Positions 9,222 to 17,637 of a DNA stretch of 64,000 nucleotides are shown here, one piece after another (the stretch's first letter is position 1; each line of letters opens with the position of its first letter). Location: contig CAVBUH010000029.1 of NCBI GenBank assembly GCA_963598415.1, positions 78,954-142,953 of the forward strand. Reading direction: 5' to 3'. Under the pieces are notes generated by a model. That model saw only the letters and a program-made list of their open reading frames with translations. It was not told the origin of the DNA and ran no database searches. This DNA comes from Colimorpha_A sp900556615. Lineage in GTDB: Bacteria > Bacillota > Clostridia > Oscillospirales > CAG-272. A program made the translations under genes and the position numbers.

Positions 9222-10355
9222 TCAGATTCTTTCGGCGAGCAAATCTACATATTGACGGTAAAAAGCATCAAATCCGCCGCAATCCAACGCTTCTCTGATT
9301 TTTACCATAAGCTCATTATAGAAATAAAGATTATGAAGCACACAAAGCCTCATTCCCAGCATTTCGTCCACCTTAAGCAAGTGTCTGATATAAGCACGCG
9401 AATAATGCCGGCAGGCAGGACAACCGCATTTCTCGGATATCGGGCGGGAATCCTTTTTATTCTTTTCATTAAGAAGATTGAGTTTTCCCTCCCAGGTAAA
9501 AAGATTCCCGTGACGTGCGTTTCGGCTCGGCATTACACAGTCAAAGAAATCAATTCCGCGCTTAACCGCTTCTAAAATATTCTGCGGCGTACCGACGCCC
9601 ATAAGATAGCGGGGGCGGTCCTTGGGCGCATAAGGCTCGACCGCCTCTATAACGGAATACATCTCCTCTGCCGTTTCTCCGACCGCGAGTCCCCCGATTG
9701 CATACCCGTCAAGTTCAAGCTCCGCTATACGCTTCATATGGTCGATCCGGAGATCCTCGTAGGTACAGCCCTGATTGATTCCGAAAAGCATTTGACGTTT
9801 ATTTATGGTTTCAGGGAGCGAATTTAAGCGTGCCATCTCGTTTTTACATCTGACAAGCCAACGGTAGGTTCTGTCACACGAATCCTTCGCATATTTGTAC
9901 TCCGCGGGATTGGCAACACATTCGTCAAAAGCCATTGCAATTGTTGATGCAAGATTTGACTGAATCTGCATCGACTGCTCAGGTCCCATAAAAATCCGTT
10001 TCCCATCTATATGAGAATTAAAATTGACACCCTCTTCGGTAATCTTTCTCAGCTTCGCAAGAGAAAAAACCTGAAATCCCCCCGAATCGGTAAGCACCGG
10101 TCTGTCCCAATTAAAAAATTTGTGGATTCCTCCCATTTCATAGATCAGCCTGTCCCCCGGACGGATATGAAGGTGATAGGTATTCGACAGCTCTACCTGG
10201 CAGCCGATCTCTCTAAGATCCATTGTAGATACGCCACCCCGAATCGCAGCGGAAGTTCCGACATTCATGAACACCGGGGTCTGAATTGTCCCGTGAACCG
10301 TTTCAAACATTCCGCGACGTGCGGTACCTTCCGTCAGTAATAATTTAAACGCCAT
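9222..10355 (-). CDS. tgt: tRNA-guanine(34) transglycosylase
   Basis: Exchanges G34 for preQ1 in tRNAs with GUN anticodons. Visible signatures are TDSGGFQVFSL with the catalytic region, the base-recognition stretch FDECVANP, the guanine/preQ1 pocket GGLAVGE, the second catalytic Asp in FDCVMPSR, and the zinc site CGCPACRHYSRAYIRHLL. About 377 residues from 10355; an upstream ATG at 10385 overlaps the mutL stop by 4 nt and is equally possible. Gene order mutS-mutL-tgt-rluA suggests one operon. No queuosine synthesis genes are in the window. Confidence 0.95.
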   Translation of the reverse strand: MAFKLLLTEGTARRGMFETVHGTIQTPVFMNVGTSAAIRGGVSTMDLREIGCQVELSNTYHLHIRPGDRLIYEMGGIHKFFNWDRPVLTDSGGFQVFSLAKLRKITEEGVNFNSHIDGKRIFMGPEQSMQIQSNLASTIAMAFDECVANPAEYKYAKDSCDRTYRWLVRCKNEMARLNSLPETINKRQMLFGINQGCTYEDLRIDHMKRIAELELDGYAIGGLAVGETAEEMYSVIEAVEPYAPKDRPRYLMGVGTPQNILEAVKRGIDFFDCVMPSRNARHGNLFTWEGKLNLLNEKNKKDSRPISEKCGCPACRHYSRAYIRHLLKVDEMLGMRLCVLHNLYFYNELMVKIREALDCGGFDAFYRQYVDLLAERI

Positions 10356-10381
10356 CTCACGTTTTGCCTTTCTTTCATAAT

Positions 10382-12352
10382 TCATATTCTTTCAAAACGC
10401 TTCTCAAACTGACTTTTCGTCATTTCAAAAGCAACAGGTCGTCCATGCGGGCAATACCGTATTTGCGGCTGGATAAGCACCTGTTCGGCAATCCAGCGAA
10501 TCGTTTCCGGCAAATCCTCTCGTCCGCCCTTGACAGCCGCCTTACACGAAGCCTGATAGAGCGCCTTTTCATATATCCGCTCTCTGCTTATATCAACATT
10601 TCCTGTTCCGTCGACAAGCTGAGAAACAAGCTCAGTAAACATATCTTTAGCCTGTGACGCTTCAAGACCGGAGGGGTACTGAAGGACGGCAACCGCTTTC
10701 CCTGAGTCGGAAACAGTAAAATCAAAACCTACCATGCACAACTCTCGGCGATACTCTTCAGCGGCTGCAAGCTCGCGGCTTGTCAAGTCTATTTCAAGAG
10801 GGAGAAGAAGAAGCTGTGATACGGAGCCCGATTTCATATTTTCCCGCATGCGCTCGAATATAATACGTTCATGGGCAGCATGCTTATCTATGATCAGCAT
10901 CTTATCTTCAAGCTCCACAAAAACATAGGTATTGAATACCACGCCTGCAATCCTGAACCACGGAAGCACAGGTGTCTTTTCTGCTTCTTCAGAACATTCA
11001 TTTACCTGTTCGTCAGGATATATATCCGGTTTGCCTTTGGACAGTATATCCGTAACGGCATTTTCATGATTTTCATGCTTAGTCTCCGAGAATAAGCTGA
11101 TCGAATCCGATCCGTTTTTTTCAGACGCAGATAAAATTTCTTTATTTGAAGGCAGTGTCGGAGGCTCATAGACGGGGGGCTTTTCCCTTTCGGCATTTTG
11201 CACCGTAATCTGCTCATATTTTACATTCAGCAAATCCCGATCGTCAGCGATTTTTCGTGCTTCTTCATCTGTATCCGTTTTTACGGAAATGATATCGCTG
11301 TACAACCGATAGCTGTCACCCGTTAATTTTACAGGTTCGCTCCCCTCAATTTCGGGACGCCGCATACGGTTCATAAGCGTGTTTCTCACCGCACAGTAAA
11401 CAGCGTTAAAAACCGGCTTTTCATTCGAAAACTTTACCTCCATCTTTTGCGGATGAACATTCACATCAACAAACGCAGGATTTATCGTAAGGCTTATCAC
11501 ACAGCTCGGAAAACGATCGGAAGGAATATAAGAGGAAAACGCCTGTTCAAGAGCCGCTGAAGCCGTCTGACATTTTACATATCTGCCGTTGATAAAAAAG
11601 TTTTCATAATTACGATTTCCGCGGCAGTTTTCCGGCGTACCGATAAATCCCTGCACCTCTATTCCCTCGGTCATATCGTATACCTTGGCAAGCTTCTTTG
11701 CAAAATCCCTGCCAAGCACCGCATAGATAACATTCATAAGGCTTCCGTCTCCGGCAGTAGTAAACCGAAGGTTTCCGTCAGCTATAAATTTGAAAGCAAT
11801 GTCAGGACGGGAAAGAGCAATCTTTTCCGCAACGGCGGCAACCGCGGCGGTTTCGGAAATATCGCGCTTTAAAAACTTCCTTCTTGCAGGTACATTAGCA
11901 AAAAGCTCTTCAACAATCACCGTGGTTCCCTCCGGACATCCCGCCTCCTCCACGGAGGTTATGTTTCCGGCACTGCACTCCATTACAATTCCTGTGATAC
12001 TGTCCTTCGTACGCGTCATTATTCGCATTTTTGAAACGCTTGATATTGCCGCGAGAGCCTCTCCGCGAAATCCGAGGGTTGCTATTCCGTCAAGATCGGA
12101 GGCATCCCTAATTTTACTTGTTGCATGACGCTTTATACAAATAAGAGCATCCTCTTTTGTCATTCCGCAGCCGTTATCGGTTATTCTTATAAGAGATATG
12201 CCGCCGCTTTTTATCTCAAGAGTAATTTTCCCGGCTCCGGCATCGATTGAATTTTCAAGCAGTTCCTTTACGGCTGACGCCGGACGCTCCACCACTTCCC
12301 CTGCCGCTATCAGATTTGCTACCTGAGCGTCAAGCTGATTAATGATTCCCAT
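10382..12352 (-). CDS. mutL: DNA mismatch repair protein MutL
   Basis: A 656-residue mismatch repair mediator. The N-terminal GHKL ATPase has NSIDAG, DNGCGM and GFRGEALAAISS. The C-terminal domain contains the endonuclease motif DKHAAHERIIFE (DxHAxxExxxxE) and CPHGRP, so this MutL should nick DNA itself, as expected in bacteria without MutH. GAGGAGG lies 7 nt upstream of the ATG. It follows mutS by 33 nt and overlaps or abuts tgt. Confidence 0.97.
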   Translation of the reverse strand: MGIINQLDAQVANLIAAGEVVERPASAVKELLENSIDAGAGKITLEIKSGGISLIRITDNGCGMTKEDALICIKRHATSKIRDASDLDGIATLGFRGEALAAISSVSKMRIMTRTKDSITGIVMECSAGNITSVEEAGCPEGTTVIVEELFANVPARRKFLKRDISETAAVAAVAEKIALSRPDIAFKFIADGNLRFTTAGDGSLMNVIYAVLGRDFAKKLAKVYDMTEGIEVQGFIGTPENCRGNRNYENFFINGRYVKCQTASAALEQAFSSYIPSDRFPSCVISLTINPAFVDVNVHPQKMEVKFSNEKPVFNAVYCAVRNTLMNRMRRPEIEGSEPVKLTGDSYRLYSDIISVKTDTDEEARKIADDRDLLNVKYEQITVQNAEREKPPVYEPPTLPSNKEILSASEKNGSDSISLFSETKHENHENAVTDILSKGKPDIYPDEQVNECSEEAEKTPVLPWFRIAGVVFNTYVFVELEDKMLIIDKHAAHERIIFERMRENMKSGSVSQLLLLPLEIDLTSRELAAAEEYRRELCMVGFDFTVSDSGKAVAVLQYPSGLEASQAKDMFTELVSQLVDGTGNVDISRERIYEKALYQASCKAAVKGGREDLPETIRWIAEQVLIQPQIRYCPHGRPVAFEMTKSQFEKRFERI

Positions 12353-12385
12353 TTTTCACCTCCTCAATCTCTTTATCCAATCCCA

Positions 12386-14971
12386 TCATTCCGCAAGCTT
12401 TTTCAGTTCACAGACAAAGTTCAAAGCTTCTATCGGAGTAAGCAGATTCACATCGGTATTCAAGAGCTTCTCACGAACCTCGTCCGCTTTGAAATCATCA
12501 AAAGTAATATTTGCGTTAATCTCCGGCACCTTTACAGCCTCGGCATTTTTGCTTTGTTCGTTAAGCTGCCGAAGAACCTCCTTCGCCCGTCTTATAACAT
12601 CATTCGGGACACCGGCAAGCTTTGCTACTTCAATTCCGTAGCTTTCGTCGGTTGCACCTTTTACAATTTTACGCAAAAACGTTATATCGTCGCCCTTCTT
12701 CTTAGCCGCTATATTATAATTGACAACGCCGTCAATTTCTTTGTCAAGAACGGTAAGCTCATGATAATGCGTAGCAAACATGGTTTTTGCGCCGATTTTT
12801 TTGCTTGCGGTATATTCCGCCACCGCTTTGGCAATGCTCATCCCGTCAAAAGTGCTGGTTCCGCGTCCGATCTCATCATATATAATCAGACTGCGCTTAG
12901 TGGCGTTTTTTAGAATATAAGCTACCTCATTCATTTCAAGCATAAACGTTGAGGTTCCCGAAGCAAGGTCATCAGAAGCGCCGACACGGGTAAATATCTT
13001 ATCAACAATTCCGATCCTGGCTTCCTTTGCAGGCACGAAAGAGCCTATCTGCGCCATCAGGGTAATAAGTGCAACCTGCCGCATATAGGTCGATTTTCCC
13101 GCCATATTAGGGCCGGTTATAAGCGCAAGTCTGTTATGATTCGTATCCAGCAGGGTATCGTTCGGAACAAAATAACCGTCCTGAGCAAATTGCTCCACGA
13201 CCGGGTGCCTTCCCTCTTTAATGTTTATGGTACTGCCATATTCAATTTCGGGACAGCAGTAACTGTTTTTGACCGCCGCATCGGCAAGACTGATATAACA
13301 GTCGAGCTTGGCAAGCAGTGCGGAGGTCTCCTGCACTCTCTTTACTTCGCCGGCAATCTTTTCCCTTACAAGAGTAAATAGTTCGTACTCAAGAGCAGAA
13401 AGTCTGTCAGACGCTCCGAGAATCATGGTTTCCTTTTCCTTAAGCTCCTCTGTTATAAAGCGCTCTGCGTTTGCAAGCGTCTGTTTTCTTATGTATCTGT
13501 CAGGAACTTGAGAAAGAAAAGACTTGGTAACCTCTATATAATAGCCGAAAACGCGATTATAAGAGACTTTCAAGTTTTTAATTCCGGTTTTTTCACGTTC
13601 ATCTTCAGCAATTTTTTCAATATAGCTTTTACCATCATGAACAATTGAATAAAGCTCATCAGCCTCGGAGTTAAAACCGCGTCTAATAAAGCCACCCTCG
13701 CGCAAAGAAAATGGAGGTTCGTCAACGATTGCCCGGTCGATAAGCTCTTTGATATCGGACAAGGTGTCAAGATGCAAATGAATATCGGAAAGTTCCTCCG
13801 ACACAAAATCCGAGGTTAGCTCTTTTATCTCGGGTATAAGAGCGGCGGTAGCCGATATAGCACGAAGATCGCGCGCGGTAGCGGTACCGTACACCAGCTT
13901 TGTCATCAGTCTGTCAAGATCAAGGACATGGCGAAGCTGCTCGGCAAGCTCCTCCCGCATCATGAAGGAAGAGCAAAGTTCTGCCACCGCGCGCTGACGC
14001 CTTCCGATCGCATAGGCATTTACAAGCGGCTGCTCTACCCAACGGCGAAGCATTCTCGCGCCCGCCGAAGTTTTTGTTCTGTCAAGCACCCAAAGAAGCG
14101 TGCCTTTTTTCTCCTTTGTACGCATTGTTTCGCAAAGTTCAAGATTGCGCCTTGTCGCAAGGTCAAGCTCAAGGTACTCTCCGTCGTCGAATAGAGTAAG
14201 CTTTGAGACGTTGGTTACCTCGGTCATCTGGGTTTCGGCAATATAGAAAAGAAGCGCACCGACCGCCCTTACGGCACAGGTTCCTTTTTCTGCCGTCTCC
14301 TTGGCGAGAGAACCGAATTGTCTGGAAACCGAAGCAAGACACTTGGCATAATCAAATCTGTCGTCATGCTTTTCGGTGATAAAGGCATGAAGACGCTGCT
14401 CGGCATATTCCTTTATACGCGGAAAAGAGTCCAGAGACTCATTTACCATTATTTCTTTAGGCTGATAAATTCCGAGTTCGTTCAGAAGCCTGTCAACCAT
14501 ATCGTTTCCCTCAAGGGAAGTTGCCGACATCTCTCCCGTTGAAACATCTACAAAAGCAATACCCGATGCACCGCTGTCGAAGCATACCGCACACAGATAG
14601 TTATTCTGTGATTCCACGAGCTGCGTATTGTCAATAACCGTACCGGGAGTAACAACCCTGACGATATCACGCTTTACGAGTCCCTTTGCTTTTGCGGGAT
14701 CCTCCATCTGTTCGCAGACAACAACCTTATATCCTTTGGCAACAAGACGCCCGATATAGGTATCGGCGCTGTGAAAAGGTACCCCGCACATCGGGGCGCG
14801 TTCCTCTTCTCCGCAGCTTCGCCCGGTAAGAGTAAGCTCCAACTCCTTGGATACAACTTTAGCGTCATCGTAAAACATTTCGTAGAAATCTCCGAGACGG
14901 TAAAAGAGGATGGAATCCTTGTATTTATTTTTTATTTCAAGATACTGCTGCATCATTGGAGTAACTGCCAT
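12386..14971 (-). CDS. mutS: DNA mismatch repair protein MutS
   Basis: An 861-residue mismatch sensor. The N-terminal mismatch-binding motif FYEMF lies within YRLGDFYEMFYDDA; the ATPase has Walker A GPNMAGKSTYM, the downstream loop DDLASGTSTFMLEM, and Walker B LIIYDEIGRGTSTFDG. The start at 14971 (MAVTPMMQQYL) is fixed by AAGGAG just upstream and by the family N-terminus. It is the first gene of the cluster with mutL, tgt and rluA. Confidence 0.97.
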   Translation of the reverse strand: MAVTPMMQQYLEIKNKYKDSILFYRLGDFYEMFYDDAKVVSKELELTLTGRSCGEEERAPMCGVPFHSADTYIGRLVAKGYKVVVCEQMEDPAKAKGLVKRDIVRVVTPGTVIDNTQLVESQNNYLCAVCFDSGASGIAFVDVSTGEMSATSLEGNDMVDRLLNELGIYQPKEIMVNESLDSFPRIKEYAEQRLHAFITEKHDDRFDYAKCLASVSRQFGSLAKETAEKGTCAVRAVGALLFYIAETQMTEVTNVSKLTLFDDGEYLELDLATRRNLELCETMRTKEKKGTLLWVLDRTKTSAGARMLRRWVEQPLVNAYAIGRRQRAVAELCSSFMMREELAEQLRHVLDLDRLMTKLVYGTATARDLRAISATAALIPEIKELTSDFVSEELSDIHLHLDTLSDIKELIDRAIVDEPPFSLREGGFIRRGFNSEADELYSIVHDGKSYIEKIAEDEREKTGIKNLKVSYNRVFGYYIEVTKSFLSQVPDRYIRKQTLANAERFITEELKEKETMILGASDRLSALEYELFTLVREKIAGEVKRVQETSALLAKLDCYISLADAAVKNSYCCPEIEYGSTINIKEGRHPVVEQFAQDGYFVPNDTLLDTNHNRLALITGPNMAGKSTYMRQVALITLMAQIGSFVPAKEARIGIVDKIFTRVGASDDLASGTSTFMLEMNEVAYILKNATKRSLIIYDEIGRGTSTFDGMSIAKAVAEYTASKKIGAKTMFATHYHELTVLDKEIDGVVNYNIAAKKKGDDITFLRKIVKGATDESYGIEVAKLAGVPNDVIRRAKEVLRQLNEQSKNAEAVKVPEINANITFDDFKADEVREKLLNTDVNLLTPIEALNFVCELKKLAE

Positions 14972-15188
14972 TTTGTTTCTCCTTGTCACATAAAAATTCA
15001 GGCGATTGTAAAACAATCGATTACGCTGCGGAGGTTTACGCACGCATATCACCGCAGTCCGAAATCACGGATTTTGTACTGCTTCCCTCGGCGCGCGACC
15101 TTACTTTGCCCGTCTTAACGGTGTTTTTTCATCGGAGAAACCGCTGAAAAAACGAATTGGAATTAAATTTGCTGAGTTTTACAAACGG

Positions 15189-15959
15189 TTAACGAAAATT
15201 TGTAATGGATTTAATTCTTGCCATGAGTCCGAATTTCGAAGGCTTAAACTTTTCATCATAGGATACCGCCTTATTGCTATACAGCAGCATTCGCTTTCGT
15301 GCCGCCTTAGAGTTAAGAGAATATCTTAACATCTGCCTATCCATCTTTATACCAAGCTCCCATATGCTTGCACATAAAACACAGATATTTTCATTATCCG
15401 AAAAAGAGATGTCAATTTTATCGCCCAAAGAATAAATTGTATCAATAATAGGCGCCAAATTTTCATTCAAAGAAATTTTATCAGTCATATCTCTCTCAAA
15501 AAAACAGGTTTGAAAGCGCTGTGATAAAACATCATATATTTTCTGAGACATTTCAAGCAAAGCATCTTCTTGATTTTCGAAGTCGGAAACGTCTTTTTTG
15601 ATCATCTGAAATACGGAATCAAGAAGAGACAGCAGCTTAAAACAAATTTGCTCTGAAGAAATCCCCGAGGTTAAAATCAATTCAGAAAAATCAGAATAAA
15701 AAACTGCTTCCCAAGTTAGCGATCCTTCTATAAGAATCATCTCATAGTATTTTGAACATTTGTCCCAATTATTATCTTTTTTTGCTCTGCGGGCAAGCTC
15801 ATATAAATTTGAGATTTTTTGCGAATTATCCACTCTGACTTTCATCATATTGCTTATTTCATCGGAGGAATATTTTAATCCGCAGTATTGACAGACAAAC
15901 AGTCCATCCTGCTTTACAAAATCAGAACTTCCGCAGCCATCACATTGAATTTTCTTCAT
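15189..15959 (-). CDS. Zinc-ribbon protein of unknown function
   Basis: A 256-residue protein with an N-terminal four-cysteine zinc ribbon (CDGCGSSDF...CQYCGLKY, residues about 5-27), followed by an alpha-helical region that could be TPR-like (LYELARRAKKDNNWDKCSKYYEMIL). The helical part has no recognised catalytic motif. The start at 15959 has GGAGG 8 nt upstream and is preferred over 15983. It lies 30 nt after miaB and ends about 217 bp before the mutS start. Such proteins are common as hypotheticals in Clostridia. Confidence 0.7.
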   Translation of the reverse strand: MKKIQCDGCGSSDFVKQDGLFVCQYCGLKYSSDEISNMMKVRVDNSQKISNLYELARRAKKDNNWDKCSKYYEMILIEGSLTWEAVFYSDFSELILTSGISSEQICFKLLSLLDSVFQMIKKDVSDFENQEDALLEMSQKIYDVLSQRFQTCFFERDMTDKISLNENLAPIIDTIYSLGDKIDISFSDNENICVLCASIWELGIKMDRQMLRYSLNSKAARKRMLLYSNKAVSYDEKFKPSKFGLMARIKSITNFR

Positions 15960-15989
15960 CTCTGTGCCCTCCGTTGAAATCAAATATAA

Positions 15990-17420
15990 TCAAGTAGATA
16001 TTTCATTACATAAAATCCCGGTAAGCGCATATGTATCCGCCGAGGTAATCAGCACATCGGCAAAGCATCCCGTCAGCCTCTCGTCTCCCGCAAAATGCAC
16101 AAGACGGTTTTTTTCGTTTCTTCCCGTAAGCATATCGGGGTTATTTTTACTTTTTCCTTCCACAAGCACCCTTTCGGTTTTTCCGATATATTCAAGGTTT
16201 TTCTCAAGAGAAATATGGTTTTGAACGTCAAGAAGCCTTTTGAAGCGCTCTGCTTTGATTTCTTCCGGTACCTGCGTCATTTCGGCGGCAGGGGTACCTT
16301 TTCTCACTGAGTAGATAAAAGAAAAAAATGCGTCATATCTTACCTTTTCCAGCATTTCAAGCGTTTCGGAAAACTCTTTTTCTGTTTCTGTAGGAAAACC
16401 GACAATTATATCGGTAGAAAGCGCAATATCCGGTATTTTTTTCCGCATATAGTCAATAAGAGAGAGATATGCCGAGGAATCGTATTTTCTGTTCATCACG
16501 CGAAGGATTCTGTCGGAACCGGACTGAAGAGGAAGATGAAATTGCTTCACAATTTTAGGATGGCAATCGTCTCCCGAATTGGAAGCAATCACATCTATCA
16601 GTCTGCGAGAAGCATCCTTGGGATGGCTTGTCATAAATCGAATCCAGTATTCTCCTTTTATTTTGCAAATATCCTCGAGCAGTTCGGCAAATCCGTAATT
16701 TTCGTATAAACCTCGACCATAGGAGTTAACATTCTGTCCGAGCAGGGTTATCTCTCGGCATCCATCGGCAACAAGTCCTTTTATTTCATCGAGAATTACT
16801 TCCCTTTTTCTGCTTCTCTCTCTGCCTCTGACGTATGGTACAACACAGTATGTACAAAAGTTATTACAGCCGTACATAATGCTTACCCATGCTTTAAAGC
16901 TGCTTTCACGTCTGACCGGAAGCCCTTCCGTTATTTCCGGTGTTTCATCAGTATCCGGATAAAAAGCTCTTTTTCCTGTCTTTAACGTCTTTGCCAAATA
17001 TTCCGGGAGCTTTTCCGGCGTTCCGGTGCCGAAAAGAAAATCGACGTAGGGATACCTGTTTTTAATATCATTGAGACGGTGCTCCTGTGCAACCATGCAG
17101 CCGCATACGCAAACGATAAGATTAGGATTAGAAGCCTTTATATGCTTAATTTCTCCCGTAAGCGACAATGCTTTCAGCTCCGCGTGTTCCCTTACCGCAC
17201 AGGTATTAAATATAATGAGTTCGGCAGACTCCGGTTTGTCTGTATACTCATATCCAAGTGCAGCCGCTATACCGGCAAGCTTCTCGCTGTCGGCCTCATT
17301 TTGCTGGCAACCAAAGGTTCGTATATAAACTCCCGGTTTGCGACCGAAGGCAAAAAGAAAAGAACGGCTATGTTCAAGAACATATTCACTGTCGGGATTC
17401 TGAAAAATATTTTCCGCCAT
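15990..17420 (-). CDS. miaB: tRNA-2-methylthio-N6-dimethylallyladenosine synthase
   Basis: A 476-residue radical-SAM methylthiotransferase acting on i6A37 of tRNA. The N-terminal UPF0004 cluster site is seen as RTFGCQQNEADSE with further cysteines at FNTCAVREHA and CVCGCMV. The radical-SAM motif is GCNNFCTYCVVPYVRGRE (CxxxCxxC). A C-terminal TRAM domain occupies about 400-465. Length and order are normal. The following gene on the same strand is the zinc-ribbon protein. Confidence 0.96.
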   Translation of the reverse strand: MAENIFQNPDSEYVLEHSRSFLFAFGRKPGVYIRTFGCQQNEADSEKLAGIAAALGYEYTDKPESAELIIFNTCAVREHAELKALSLTGEIKHIKASNPNLIVCVCGCMVAQEHRLNDIKNRYPYVDFLFGTGTPEKLPEYLAKTLKTGKRAFYPDTDETPEITEGLPVRRESSFKAWVSIMYGCNNFCTYCVVPYVRGRERSRKREVILDEIKGLVADGCREITLLGQNVNSYGRGLYENYGFAELLEDICKIKGEYWIRFMTSHPKDASRRLIDVIASNSGDDCHPKIVKQFHLPLQSGSDRILRVMNRKYDSSAYLSLIDYMRKKIPDIALSTDIIVGFPTETEKEFSETLEMLEKVRYDAFFSFIYSVRKGTPAAEMTQVPEEIKAERFKRLLDVQNHISLEKNLEYIGKTERVLVEGKSKNNPDMLTGRNEKNRLVHFAGDERLTGCFADVLITSADTYALTGILCNEIST

Positions 17421-17562
17421 ATTGACCTTTCCGAAACATCGTCATACGGCGATTCACCCTATTTCGGTTTGTTTCGATAAATAATTACATTATTAATATA
17501 TTATACCTCAAATTTCGTTTTATGTCAATCTAAGTCATATTAAAAATACGGTTAACTTTAAT

Positions 17563-17634
17563 AAAAAAACGCCGGTATAACTGCCGGCATAAAATACAGC
17601 AAGAGGCTGACGCATTTCAATGCATCAGCCCCTT
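17563..17634 (-). terminator. Double hairpin terminator of the fused ABC gene
   Basis: Just after the minus-strand stop at 17638, an 11-bp stem with one mismatch (17605-17615 with 17620-17630) is followed by a second stem GCCGG/CCGGC (17571-17588) and a run of T on the minus strand. The second hairpin is a textbook intrinsic terminator. Confidence 0.8.
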
Positions 17635-17637
17635 ATT